Of a stretch of DNA of 64,000 nucleotides, positions 46,242-54,858 are shown in pieces; positions within the stretch are counted from its first letter, which is position 1, and every line of letters begins with the position of its first letter. The translations under genes were made by a program, and so were the position numbers. The DNA is from Corynebacterium aurimucosum (GTDB lineage Bacteria > Actinomycetota > Actinomycetes > Mycobacteriales > Mycobacteriaceae). The notes under the pieces were generated by a model. That model saw only the letters and a list, made by a program, of their open reading frames with translations. It did not search any database and was not told the origin of the DNA. The stretch is taken from assembly GCF_030408555.1 (NCBI RefSeq), contig NZ_CP047048.1, forward strand, positions 434,001-498,000, in the 5' to 3' direction.

Positions 46242-47368
46242 CCACGACGCATGCACTGCGAACCCCGACAACCGCGCCCGAGACCACGCTAGCTATTACG
46301 GTGCTCGATGCCGCCACGATCTATGAAGGCCCAGAGACGATCTATCGCTATGACCTGCCCGGCACTGGAATCACCGAAGGTTGGGCGCTGGAGGCAGTCC
46401 TCGACCAAGCCGAAAAGGTCTGCGGGGCGGAATGGCCGGATATCAGCGTTGATGTGGTGGCGGATCCCTCCGGAACGGAGGTCAGTGTCGAAGCCGTGAG
46501 TATTCTGCGCCGTCAGCTCGCTGGTGCGGGTGCGACCGTGCAGGAACCAGAACCATTGCCGCCGTCCGTGTCTGTTGCGGCTAGTGCTGCACCGTCTTCT
46601 TCCCGTTTGGTCGTGGGCACGCAGCACGAGGACCTTGGGGATGAGGACGCGGCGACTGCCGAGCTGTCCCGGCCTGCCCGCCGCGGGCGCTCGCACCGTG
46701 CAGCGGAATCCCGCTGGTCCGCGTTGTTGGGAGGTATCGATCCTTTCTACATCGCTATCGCGGTCATGGTGCTCGTGGTGGCCGGGGTGTCGTGGTGGGC
46801 GGTGGGTCGCAAGGATGCGGCTGTGGCAGCGTCGACTCCCGATCAGACAGCTGAAGGAGCATCTGCCGCCTCCGGGACTTCGGGCACCGCCTCGAATCCC
46901 GACACGGAGGCACAGCCCGAGGGCCCGGCCGAGGGGGCCGGAGCTGAGGAAACCGGAAGCAGGCAGCTGCGACCCGGTCAGCAGGCCATCGACGTGGAGG
47001 GAATGTCCCTGGTGCTTCCTCAAGGATTCCGCACCAGCGTGGAGGATGGTCTGGTCACCGCTGCCGGTGAAGACCCCAACCTGCGCATCCTCCTGGCTGC
47101 TGATCCGCTTTTCAATGTGCCTGTCGACGCGTTGTTCACAGAGATTAAAGAGCAGATCGAATCCGATCCTGCCCTCCGTGATCCGGTAGAGGACTCTGGA
47201 CGGCTGACGTATACCGAGGATCCCGGCGACGGCTCCCGGGTGACGTGGATGATGTGGGAAGACAAGGGCCATCAGATGTCCGTGGGCTGCCACACCAAGT
47301 TTGAGCCCAATGTAGTGCAGAAGGCTGCCTGCCGAATGGCGGCAGAATCGCTGGTCAAGAAGGACTAA
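46238..47368 (+). CDS. Type VII secretion-associated protein, Rv3446c-like
   Basis: 376 residues. A cytoplasmic N-terminal part of about 165 residues, one membrane segment (FYIAIAVMVLVVAGVSWWAV, near 170-190), a Ser/Thr/Glu-rich linker and a conserved C-terminal domain (MSLVLPQGFRTSVEDGLV to CRMAAESLV). This is the plan of the Rv3446c family found only in ESX-4-type loci. Its function is not established. Translationally coupled to eccC. Confidence 0.83.
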   Translation: MTTTHALRTPTTAPETTLAITVLDAATIYEGPETIYRYDLPGTGITEGWALEAVLDQAEKVCGAEWPDISVDVVADPSGTEVSVEAVSILRRQLAGAGATVQEPEPLPPSVSVAASAAPSSSRLVVGTQHEDLGDEDAATAELSRPARRGRSHRAAESRWSALLGGIDPFYIAIAVMVLVVAGVSWWAVGRKDAAVAASTPDQTAEGASAASGTSGTASNPDTEAQPEGPAEGAGAEETGSRQLRPGQQAIDVEGMSLVLPQGFRTSVEDGLVTAAGEDPNLRILLAADPLFNVPVDALFTEIKEQIESDPALRDPVEDSGRLTYTEDPGDGSRVTWMMWEDKGHQMSVGCHTKFEPNVVQKAACRMAAESLVKKD

Positions 47369-47547
47369 GCGGGAAAGTTCTGCGAATCTCAAAGAATCTG
47401 GAAATTAGTGGGAACCGATGAGCTACTAGCTCAGTCCAATAAGGGTGAGAAGGACACAGGGTGCTTCTCGGGGGGAAGAAACACACACCAATCCCTAGGA
47501 ATAAGGGATACGCCCCAAGGTAGGGAACAAGACAGAAAGAGAAGGAC

Positions 47548-47865
47548 ATGACTCAAACGTTCCGCACAGAAGCCGACGTAATGGTGGCCACCGCTGGCCG
47601 CGTCGACTCCACCAACGACGAGGTACAGGGGGAGCTCACCCGCCTGCAGGGTGTTGTGGACTCCGTCCGTGGCAGCTGGGCAGGCCGCGCGCAGGTTTCC
47701 TTTGACAACCTAATGCAGCGCTACAACTCCTCCGCGCAGCAGCTGCGTGAGGCGCTGACCGCCATCAGCGAGAACATCAGGGACAATGCCCGCAACTTTG
47801 ATTCGGTCGAGGCTGATAACGCCCAGTCTTTCGAGAACGTTGGCGGCGCGGGCCTGGCCCTCTAA
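47548..47865 (+). CDS. WXG100 protein (EsxU position)
   Basis: 105 residues, two helices joined by the W-x-G turn (SWAGRAQVSF, residues 47-56). Size and motif identify a type VII substrate of the ESAT-6/CFP-10 superfamily. It probably pairs with the product of the next gene. By position it corresponds to esxU of the mycobacterial ESX-4 locus. A strong start context (AGAGAAGGA) precedes the ATG. Confidence 0.9.
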   Translation: MTQTFRTEADVMVATAGRVDSTNDEVQGELTRLQGVVDSVRGSWAGRAQVSFDNLMQRYNSSAQQLREALTAISENIRDNARNFDSVEADNAQSFENVGGAGLAL

Positions 47866-47935
47866 ACACGAGCTGCTTTCACTGACTACTGCACACGCTG
47901 AACCACGCACGAACACAGAAGATAAGGAACACGCA

Positions 47936-48223
47936 ATGTCTGGAATCAAGTATCAGTTTGGCGCCATCGCCGGTGCCGCCGCCGACATCAACTCCACCTC
48001 GGGCCGCATCAACGGGCTCCTCGGTGACCTCAAATCCACCCTGCAGCCGATGGTATCGACGTGGGAGGGAGATTCCGCTGCCGCATATAACGCGGCGCAG
48101 GCGAAATGGGACAAGGCAGCCGCCGAGCTCAACACGGTGCTAGCGACCATCTCCACCACGGTTTCCCAGGGCAATGACAATATGAGCGACGTCAACCGTC
48201 GCGCTGCCGCTAGCTGGGGCTAA
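47936..48223 (+). CDS. WXG100 protein (EsxT position)
   Basis: 95 residues from the ATG at 47936. The W-x-G turn is STWEGDSAAAY, and helices on either side complete the hairpin. It likely forms a heterodimer with the preceding protein and is exported by the EccC complex. By order it matches esxT. A longer open frame upstream (from 47786) has no good start. Confidence 0.9.
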   Translation: MSGIKYQFGAIAGAAADINSTSGRINGLLGDLKSTLQPMVSTWEGDSAAAYNAAQAKWDKAAAELNTVLATISTTVSQGNDNMSDVNRRAAASWG

Positions 48224-48658
48224 ACCACTCCTACTGTGAGTCTTGAGCTGGGTGTGCGGACACTTTCTGCCTGACCATTCACCACCATGAGCAGTGAGCG
48301 GGAGGGGGGAAGACGCGGAGGCTAGGGGAGTGGCGCAGAGAATGGAAGGGCTGGACGCGCCACCTTGACCCACACCACCCTCCGCCCACTCAGTAAAAGG
48401 CGCCGGTATCGCTTCTCATCAACGTTTCTGTCTCGAACCCCCACCCCGAATTAGCTGGGATGGAGGCGTTGGTGAGGGGCGATATCGGCGTTTTGGGTTT
48501 TTGATCCGCTGCGTACTAAAGTGAAACACCTATGTGTCCGCACCTCGTTGAACGTTGGTGCGCGCGTGCTGCAGGTCTCCACCGGCCGCTGTATGTACCG
48601 CGTAGGGGCTTACATAGCGATGGCCGGCAGTTCCGAGACAGACTTTCAAGGAGTCATT
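48224..48658 (+). other. Leader region of rplM-rpsI
   Basis: 435 bases without a supported gene. It must contain the esx 3' end and the rplM promoter. TTGGGT at 48493 and TACTAA at 48514 are a weak -35/-10 pair with only 15-base spacing. AAGGAG at 48648 is the ribosome-binding site for rplM. I see no clear terminator for the esx genes. Confidence 0.4.
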
Positions 48659-49102
48659 TTGTCTACTTTCCACCCGAAGAGCGGTGACATCACCCGCAAG
48701 TGGTACGTCATCGACGCTACCGACGTGGTTCTGGGCAAGCTCGCTTCCACCGTGGCTGACATGCTGCGCGGCAAGCACAAGCCCCAGTACGCACCGAACG
48801 TTGATTGCGGCGACCACATCATCATCCTGAATGCGGACAAGATCCACATTTCCTCCAACAAGCGCGAGCGCGAGATGCGCTACCGCCACTCCGGTTACCC
48901 GGGCGGCCTGAAGTCCATGACCCTTGGTCAGTCCCTGGACGCCAACCCGGTCCGCGTTATCGAGGAAGCTGTAAAGGGCATGATGCCGCACAACAAGCTT
49001 TCCAACGCCTCCATCAAGAAGCTGCACGTTTTCGTGGGCGAGGAGCACCCGTACGCCGGCCAGAAGCCGGAAACCTTTGAGTTTAAGCAGGTGGCACAGT
49101 AA
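48659..49102 (+). CDS. rplM: 50S ribosomal protein L13
   Basis: 147 residues, the normal L13 length, if translation starts at the TTG at 48659; the conserved start [19 protein letters not shown] and the AAGGAG spaced six bases away support it. An in-frame extension upstream is unlikely. [13 protein letters not shown] is the family motif. Shares one base with rpsI. Confidence 0.95.
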   Translation: MSTFHPKSGDITRKWYVIDATDVVLGKLASTVADMLRGKHKPQYAPNVDCGDHIIILNADKIHISSNKREREMRYRHSGYPGGLKSMTLGQSLDANPVRVIEEAVKGMMPHNKLSNASIKKLHVFVGEEHPYAGQKPETFEFKQVAQ

Positions 49103-49638
49103 TGACCGAGCAGAACATCGACAACAATGTAGCCGACGCTGCCGACATCGCTGCAGCAACCGCCGCTACCGAGGAGTTCACCAACACCATCGGTGATTCC
49201 CTGGCAACCGATACCGAGGCTGAGGTTGAGACCGCTGCCCCGGCTATCCACGAGGGCCCGATCCAGACCGTTGGTCGCCGTAAGCGCGCCATCGCTCGTG
49301 TTCGCCTCGTTGCTGGTTCCGGCAACATCTCCGTCAACGGCCGCGCCTTTGACGAGTACTTCCCGAACAAGCTGCACCAGCAGGACATCCTGCTGCCGCT
49401 GACCATCCTCGAGCGCGAGGGTCAGTTCGACATCAAGGTCACCGTCAACGGTGGTGGCCCGACCGGTCAGGCAGGCGCCCTGCGCCTGGCTATCGCCCGC
49501 GCACTGAACATCTACAACCCGGCTGACCGCCAGGCCCTGAAGAAGGCTGGCCTGCTCACCCGTGATGCTCGTGCCGTGGAGCGCAAGAAGGCTGGTCTGC
49601 ACAAGGCACGTCGTGCCCCGCAGTACTCCAAGCGTTAA
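49102..49638 (+). CDS. rpsI: 30S ribosomal protein S9
   Basis: 178 residues: an acidic, Ala-rich N-terminal extension of about 50 residues (usual in actinobacteria) and the S9 core ([19 protein letters not shown]). The C-terminal tail [10 protein letters not shown] contacts the P-site tRNA. Confidence 0.96.
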   Translation: MTEQNIDNNVADAADIAAATAATEEFTNTIGDSLATDTEAEVETAAPAIHEGPIQTVGRRKRAIARVRLVAGSGNISVNGRAFDEYFPNKLHQQDILLPLTILEREGQFDIKVTVNGGGPTGQAGALRLAIARALNIYNPADRQALKKAGLLTRDARAVERKKAGLHKARRAPQYSKR

Positions 49639-49658
49639 TCTTCGCTTACTGCATTTTC

Positions 49659-49704
49659 CGAAAGCCGCTGCTTCCCTTTCGTGGAGGCGGCGGCTTTCGC
49701 CGTG
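49659..49704 (+). terminator. Terminator after rpsI
   Basis: Ten-base perfect stem CGAAAGCCGC (49659-49668) and GCGGCTTTCG (49690-49699), 21-base loop. No T-tract follows, so confidence is moderate. Confidence 0.55.
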
Positions 49705-49810
49705 TATGGCAGGGGTGGGGCGAGTTTCCTGCTATGTTGCGGGGTATAACCAAGCCCCAAAGGTGGACCGATCTGCGCCACACAACGGGGAGCGGGCATA
49801 ATGAACAACT

Positions 49811-51154
49811 ATGACTCGACTTTTTGGAACCGATGGAGTTCGCGGCCTCGCGAACAAGAAGCTCACACCGATTCTCGCGCTGCGCTTGGGCCAGGCGGCA
49901 GCGGAAGTTCTTACTTCAGACCGTGAATCTTATGAGCGTCGCCCGCTCGCGATTATCGGGCGCGACCCGCGTGTGTCGGGTGAGATGCTGGATGCGGCGA
50001 TTGCCTCGGGTCTGGCATCGCGAGGCGTTGACGTCGTGCGCGTCGGCGTGCTGCCTACCCCGGCAATCGCGTTCCTTACCGATGACTTTGGGGCAGATCT
50101 CGGCGTGATGATCTCCGCTTCCCATAACCCGATGCCAGACAATGGCATCAAGTTCTTCTCCGCGGGCGGCAAGAAGTTGCCGGATGAGGTGGAAGACCAC
50201 ATCCAGGCTGCTATGGACAATCTCACTGAAGATGGCCCGACTGCGACCAAGATTGGCCGCATTATTTCGGAGGCTCCCGACGGCCGCGAGCGCTACCTGA
50301 AGCACTTGGCGGAGGTCGTCACCACGGATCTCAGCGGCATCAAGGTTGTCGTCGACACTGCAAATGGCGCTGCCTCCAAGGTTGCACCGCAGGCCTATGA
50401 GGCTGCGGGTGCTGAGGTCGTTGCCATTCACAACAAGCCTAATGCCTTCAACATCAATGAGGATTGCGGCTCGACGCACATTGAGAAGACCCAGGAGGCC
50501 GTCGTCGAGCACGGCGCCGATCTGGGCCTCGCACACGATGGTGACGCTGACCGCTGCCTAGCCGTGGATGCCGAGGGCAACGTCGTTGACGGTGACCAGA
50601 TCATGGCGATCCTCGCCGTGGGGATGAAGGAAGAAAACGATCTCCGCTTCAACACCCTGGTGGCCACCGTGATGTCGAACCTGGGCCTGAAATTGGCCAT
50701 GCAGGAGCAGGGCATCGAGGTCAAGGAAACCGCCGTGGGTGACCGCTACGTGCTGGAAGAGCTCAATCGCGGTGACTTCTCTCTGGGCGGTGAGCAGTCC
50801 GGCCACGTGGTGCTGCCGGATGATTGCACCACTGGTGATGGCACGCTAACCGGTTTGTCCATCATGGCGCGCATGGCCAAGTCCGGAAAGTCCCTCAAGG
50901 AGCTGGCCTCCGTGATGACGGTGCTGCCGCAGGTGCTTATCAACGTGCCGGTTTCCGACAAGACCGCCATCCTTAACGCCCCTGAGGTTAAGGAAGCTAT
51001 CGCTGCTGCCGAGGCGGAGCTCGGTGATACCGGCCGTGTTCTGCTGCGCCCGTCCGGCACGGAGGAGCTCTTCCGCGTCATGGTGGAGGCTGCTGAAAAG
51101 GAGCAGGCGCGCAAGGTCGCAGGCAAGCTTGCGGCCGTCGTTGCTGCAGTGTAG
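49811..51154 (+). CDS. glmM: Phosphoglucosamine mutase
   Basis: 447 residues. Active Ser104 in [17 protein letters not shown], the metal-binding loop [11 protein letters not shown] and the C-terminal phosphate loop [12 protein letters not shown] are all present. It converts glucosamine 6-phosphate to glucosamine 1-phosphate for UDP-GlcNAc. TATAAC at 49745 is a candidate -10. GlmS, which supplies the substrate, is encoded 3.7 kb downstream. Confidence 0.96.
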   Translation: MTRLFGTDGVRGLANKKLTPILALRLGQAAAEVLTSDRESYERRPLAIIGRDPRVSGEMLDAAIASGLASRGVDVVRVGVLPTPAIAFLTDDFGADLGVMISASHNPMPDNGIKFFSAGGKKLPDEVEDHIQAAMDNLTEDGPTATKIGRIISEAPDGRERYLKHLAEVVTTDLSGIKVVVDTANGAASKVAPQAYEAAGAEVVAIHNKPNAFNINEDCGSTHIEKTQEAVVEHGADLGLAHDGDADRCLAVDAEGNVVDGDQIMAILAVGMKEENDLRFNTLVATVMSNLGLKLAMQEQGIEVKETAVGDRYVLEELNRGDFSLGGEQSGHVVLPDDCTTGDGTLTGLSIMARMAKSGKSLKELASVMTVLPQVLINVPVSDKTAILNAPEVKEAIAAAEAELGDTGRVLLRPSGTEELFRVMVEAAEKEQARKVAGKLAAVVAAV

Positions 51155-51172
51155 CTCTACTCATTCCACCAC

Positions 51173-51217
51173 AACCCCAGGCTGCTGGCCTGGGGTTTCG
51201 TGTTTTTGGGGTGGTGT
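51173..51217 (+). terminator. Terminator after glmM
   Basis: Ten-base stem AACCCCAGGC (51173-51182) and GCCTGGGGTT (51188-51197), five-base loop, followed by TCGTGTTTTT. Confidence 0.85.
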
Positions 51218-51293
51218 GGGAACCAAAGGGGATGTTTCTCAGTCCAATAAAAGCAGGAATCACTGTTTGTTGTGGACGAGAAGGAGGGCGCAT

Positions 51294-51605
51294 ATGCCCG
51301 ACGTATTTTTTGATGAGGATGAAGCCACGCGGCTTCTCGACGCCGTCGTGGACCAAACCCGTGCCCAAAGTGACGCGCACCGCGGGGATAGGCCGAATTT
51401 TCCCCAATCCTCCGCGGGGCGTGATTTCGGCGGGCACGGCGCACAGATTCAGGCCCTGTTGAACCGGCTCTATGAACGCGGTGCGTGGCGGTTAGAGAAC
51501 ATATCGGCCACAGCGGATGCCGCGCGCGAACAACTGCGTGCTTTCGGGGACGTGGACCGCGGCCTCGCCGGGCAACTCGGTGACCAAGAAGTAGGGGTGA
51601 ATTGA
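51294..51605 (+). CDS. Small acidic protein, Rv3440c-like by position
   Basis: 103 residues from the ATG at 51294, after the strong site AAGGAGGGCG. Two charged helical halves (EATRLLDAVVDQTRAQSD and ALLNRLYERGAWRLENISAT) with a Gly/Pro turn between them. Length and shape recall WXG100-type proteins, but there is no W-x-G turn; the only Trp is in GAWRLEN. Gene order (after glmM, before a long Pro-rich gene) matches Rv3440c of M. tuberculosis, which is uncharacterised. Overlaps the next gene by one base. Confidence 0.7.
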   Translation: MPDVFFDEDEATRLLDAVVDQTRAQSDAHRGDRPNFPQSSAGRDFGGHGAQIQALLNRLYERGAWRLENISATADAAREQLRAFGDVDRGLAGQLGDQEVGVN

Positions 51606-53272
51606 TGTCCACGATGGTCAAGTCACTCTTGGGTGATTATTCACAAGCGGTGTCCCAGTTCCAAGCGGCAAGCCAAGGAGGCTATTCCGGGCCCAGCACG
51701 CCTATTGGCTTGTTGGGGGACATGGTGGGGTCGGTCGATGGGATTAACCCAGGCGACTTGGTTACGAACACTGCGTCGGCGATGGGTGCTCGCCGCCCAG
51801 GGCGCGGTGGTAACGGGTTGCGGGAATTCCTTCTCGGTACGGTTCTATCGCTGGCCGGGGGAGCGATCATGGATCATTTGCGCGGCGTACAAGACGATTT
51901 CGACAAGGAAAGGGACGAAGCCGGTGATTTGGTGGAATCCGCGCAGCAGTGTTCGGATGCCATCGAAGACGTCGTTGATGTTTCTGATTCCGCGGTGGCA
52001 GAGCTTATCTCTGCTGTGATTCCACTGATTAACATCTTGACCATGCTGTTGCAGCGGCACCCTCTGGGAAAGGTCATCATCCCGGTGATATCGCGCATTG
52101 GTGGGGAGCTTATCGATCAGACGAATGACACCATCACGCAAACGTGCCGGGACCGCGATACCGCCATTGAGAATTGCTATGACGAGTTTGAACGGCGCTG
52201 CACCGAGGTGTGCGAGCGGGAGCTGCCGGAAACCCCGCCAGAGCCCGAATGCGGCTGTGAGGAGAAGCGGAAAGAGTGCCCGCAACCTGAGCCTGAACCT
52301 TGTGCATCGGCCCAGCCGTCACCAGCTCCGGCCCCGTCCACACCGTCTCAGCCCACACAGCCAGCTCAGCCTTCGGCGCCAGCTGCACCGCAGCAACCTG
52401 TAGAGCCGAAACCAGAAACACCGGTGGCACCACCAGAAAAGCCGGAGCCCACCCAGCCCGCCACGGTGCCTGAAAAAGACTGCCCACCGGTTGAAGAGAA
52501 GCCACAGCCTGCGCCGCCGACTGAGCCGAGCCATGTGCCGACTGAGCCCGCTTCAACGGCACCAGAAGAGGAGCACACACCGTGCCGCTGCACAGAAGAG
52601 AAAGCGGCACACACCTGTGACTGCGGTGAGCATCAGCGAGAACTAGGAACCACGAAGCCCGCTGATGCAGGAGTTGACGTTCCCATCGAGCCTGTGCCGC
52701 AGGAGGTGGTGGACTGCCCAGAGGACGAGGAGCCGGTGGCTGAGGAGGCCAAGTGTCCTGAAGAGTCGTTAGAAAGCGATGATTGCGAAGAGCCAGAGCA
52801 GCCACCCGGTGCGGAAGCAGGTGAGTGCAAGCCTGAAGAAGCCTGCTGTGGAAGCTTAGGCCTGCTTGGCGTGGGCGTTGCCATTCTGGGGCTGGGTCTG
52901 TTGGCTGAGGCAGCTATGGACTTCGTGGAGAATCTGCCGGAGCCGGAGCCCGTACCGGAGCCTGTACCCGAGCCAGAACCGCAGCCAGAGCCCGAACCCT
53001 GCCCACCGCCTGCACCAGAGCCTGCTCCTGACAACGGTGTTACGCCGCCGCCTCCGGAGCTGAACAACGTTCCTGAGCCAGAGGCACCGCCAGAGAAACT
53101 TGCGCACATGCAGGCAGCGGAGGCACCGGCGCCGCAGCCAGCCCCGGCGCCAGCACCTGCACCTGAGCCAGTACCAGGTCCGGCCGCTGGGGCTGAGGCC
53201 ACGCCAGAAATGCCCCCGCAAGAAAGTTCAGAAACCTCCTCCGTACACGCACGAAAGGCAGGGCAGTGGTAA
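51605..53272 (+). CDS. Proline-rich, Cys-containing membrane protein, Rv3439c-like by position
   Basis: 555 residues. The N-terminal 180 residues are non-repetitive, with hydrophobic stretches (EFLLGTVLSLAGGAIM; LISAVIPLINILTMLL). A Cys-rich charged segment follows (TCRDRDTAIENCYDEFERRC, about residues 180-220), then long Pro/Glu/Ala repeats. One clear membrane segment (SLGLLGVGVAILGLGLLAEA, about 417-437) and a second Pro/Glu-rich tail end the protein. The ATG at 51605 overlaps the preceding stop (TGATG). The position matches the Ala/Pro-rich Rv3439c. Function unknown; envelope location likely. Confidence 0.72.
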   Translation: MSTMVKSLLGDYSQAVSQFQAASQGGYSGPSTPIGLLGDMVGSVDGINPGDLVTNTASAMGARRPGRGGNGLREFLLGTVLSLAGGAIMDHLRGVQDDFDKERDEAGDLVESAQQCSDAIEDVVDVSDSAVAELISAVIPLINILTMLLQRHPLGKVIIPVISRIGGELIDQTNDTITQTCRDRDTAIENCYDEFERRCTEVCERELPETPPEPECGCEEKRKECPQPEPEPCASAQPSPAPAPSTPSQPTQPAQPSAPAAPQQPVEPKPETPVAPPEKPEPTQPATVPEKDCPPVEEKPQPAPPTEPSHVPTEPASTAPEEEHTPCRCTEEKAAHTCDCGEHQRELGTTKPADAGVDVPIEPVPQEVVDCPEDEEPVAEEAKCPEESLESDDCEEPEQPPGAEAGECKPEEACCGSLGLLGVGVAILGLGLLAEAAMDFVENLPEPEPVPEPVPEPEPQPEPEPCPPPAPEPAPDNGVTPPPPELNNVPEPEAPPEKLAHMQAAEAPAPQPAPAPAPAPEPVPGPAAGAEATPEMPPQESSETSSVHARKAGQW

Positions 53273-53529
53273 TGCCGCACAATGATTTTGATGAGTTCGC
53301 ACGCGGATTCCGCGAGCGCACAGCCGCACGGCTGCTGGAATTTGAGAAAGCCATGGCTAAAGCACAGGACGAATTGGAAAAGTCTGCGCAGCGTGCCGCC
53401 CAAGCCCAATCGCCTACAGAGGCGCAGCGGCGGAACCCTGCTTCTAGGAGCGGAGCGCACAGTCAAAGCCAAAGGCAGGGGCGAGGCCGCCCGCGCGGCC
53501 AAGTGCAATCAGTGCTCAGGCGCGGGTGA
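53272..53529 (+). CDS. Small hypothetical protein, possibly frameshifted
   Basis: 85 residues from the ATG at 53272, one base into the preceding stop. A coiled-coil-like helix (DEFARGFRERTAARLLEFEKA) covers the first half. The second half turns into low-complexity Gln/Arg/Ser sequence. In another frame the same DNA reads KCNQCSGAGDTETGKFLC up to a stop at 53587, which looks more protein-like. A single indel near 53430 may therefore have changed the C terminus. Confidence 0.5.
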   Translation: MPHNDFDEFARGFRERTAARLLEFEKAMAKAQDELEKSAQRAAQAQSPTEAQRRNPASRSGAHSQSQRQGRGRPRGQVQSVLRRG

Positions 53530-53629
53530 CACGGAAACCGGGAAATTCCTCTGTGCGCCAGCAGCTCCCGGTGTTACTGTGGCGTGAGTAGCCACTGCAC
53601 GTATCAACCAAGGTTTGGGGGAAGACCAC

Positions 53630-53848
53630 ATGACAGTTCCTTGGCGTTATGACGTCTTGTGGGGAGTTCTTCCCATGCTGTACCTCTTGGTGGCTTTTGT
53701 CGTGCTTGGCATTGAGATTAAATGCGACAGAGATATGGCCCACATAAAGCTGTGGACGGCCGCGCAGCTGCTTCTCCCAGGAATTGGCCTTATCGCCTGG
53801 CTTCTCCTTGAAGTTCCCCGCTTAAAAAGACTAAAGCAGGACGAATAA
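53630..53848 (+). CDS. Small two-helix membrane protein (PLDc_N-like)
   Basis: 72 residues from the ATG at 53630 (GGGGGAAG upstream). Two membrane segments (VLPMLYLLVAFVVLGIEI; AAQLLLPGIGLIAWLLL) and a short basic tail. The second helix, with LPGIGLIAWLLL, resembles the PLDc_N domain of small actinobacterial membrane proteins. Its last codons lie inside the terminator stem of the convergent gene. Confidence 0.6.
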   Translation: MTVPWRYDVLWGVLPMLYLLVAFVVLGIEIKCDRDMAHIKLWTAAQLLLPGIGLIAWLLLEVPRLKRLKQDE

Positions 53849-53868
53849 ACGATCGTCCTGCTTTAGTC
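53829..53868 (-). terminator. Terminator of the minus-strand hydrolase-fold gene
   Basis: Sixteen-base perfect stem (GACTAAAGCAGGACGA and complement), eight-base loop. On the minus strand it is followed by TTTTT; on the plus strand there is no T-tract. It overlaps the stop codon of the convergent small membrane gene. Confidence 0.9.
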
Positions 53869-53918
53869 GGAGCACACGTGCGCCTTGCGGTGCTAGCTCG
53901 TCGAAACCTTTCCCGTCG

Positions 53919-54740
53919 CTAGAAACCCGCGTGCTTGGTGAGGTCCTCGCCGAGGAAGCTCTCGACGCCCTTGGCGGAGGCGTCGGCAGCCGCAAAGGCG
54001 TCATACTTGGACTCACCAGCCAGGGTGGACAGCAAGAAGCCGGTGACTAGGCCGCGGGCTGTCTCAACGGCGGATCCTTGAAAGAAGCCGGAACCAAGCG
54101 CCAACTTGAAGAGTTTATCCTCGCTGAAACCGGACTGCGTGCCCTTAGCAATCTCACGGTAGGCCACCGGGCCGCCCCAGGCGTTGGCTAGCTTCGCGGG
54201 ATTACCGGCGCGGAAGATATCATCCTGGCCTGCGCCGATAACAAGGCCGCGGGCCTTAACAGCGTGGGCGGCCTGAACTGCAGAGGGGGAAGTATCGGCG
54301 GGGTAGAGGGCAGCAACGGCGCGGACCTTTGGGTTATCAACGGCGGCCAAGGTGGCTACGCCGCCGCCCATGCCGTGCCCAAAGACACCCAGTTTGGAGG
54401 GGGACACCGAAATCTTTCCGGCACCCAACCGGACACCAGCGGCAATCTGCAACGCCGATTCGAGGTCGGCAGCCAAGTTGCGGTGCTTGGCAAAGACACC
54501 TGTCTCCGTATCGGGAGCAACCACCACGATGCCCCAGCTGGCCAAATGGCGCAGGGTGGCGTGGTAGTCCTTAACGCTTTTCGTCCAGTCGTGGGCAAAT
54601 GCCACGGCAGGCAGACCTTTACCCTCAGCTGGGGTGTAGACCTTGCCCTCCAGCCCTGCATAGGACAGGTCCCCGACGAGAACGCGGTGCGGGCCGCGCT
54701 TAGACAACGTACCGAGATGCTTCTTCAAATTCGCAGACAC
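53919..54740 (-). CDS. Alpha/beta-hydrolase-fold protein, apparently without catalytic Ser and His
   Basis: 273 residues with the order of a dienelactone-hydrolase/lipase-like fold: VAFAHDWTKSVKDYH (oxyanion region), WGIVVVAPDTETG, LGVFGHGMGGGVATLAA (nucleophile elbow) and VIGAGQDDIFRAG (acid region). The elbow reads G-H-G-M-G where G-x-S-x-G is expected, so the nucleophile Ser is Gly. At the usual His position the sequence is AKGTQSGFSED, with Gln instead of His. It is probably a non-hydrolytic binding or scaffold protein. Divergent from glmS; its position recalls Rv3438. Confidence 0.75.
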   Translation of the reverse strand: MSANLKKHLGTLSKRGPHRVLVGDLSYAGLEGKVYTPAEGKGLPAVAFAHDWTKSVKDYHATLRHLASWGIVVVAPDTETGVFAKHRNLAADLESALQIAAGVRLGAGKISVSPSKLGVFGHGMGGGVATLAAVDNPKVRAVAALYPADTSPSAVQAAHAVKARGLVIGAGQDDIFRAGNPAKLANAWGGPVAYREIAKGTQSGFSEDKLFKLALGSGFFQGSAVETARGLVTGFLLSTLAGESKYDAFAAADASAKGVESFLGEDLTKHAGF

Positions 54741-54842
54741 GCTTTACAGAATAGAGCAAAGAGTAGGTAAAGCGGTGGACACTATAAGGCAGTGGGGGGA
54801 GAATTAAACGCGATCCTTGAGATTCGGCATGATAAATCATGC

Positions 54843-54850
54843 TGTAAAAT
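54843..54850 (+). promoter_or_regulatory. Possible -10 of glmS with near-leaderless start
   Basis: TGTAAAAT lies nine bases upstream of the glmS ATG. There is no ribosome-binding site between them. TTGAGA at 54817 is too far (22 bases) to be a standard -35, so this is tentative. Confidence 0.35.
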
Positions 54851-54858
54851 TTTTTCCC

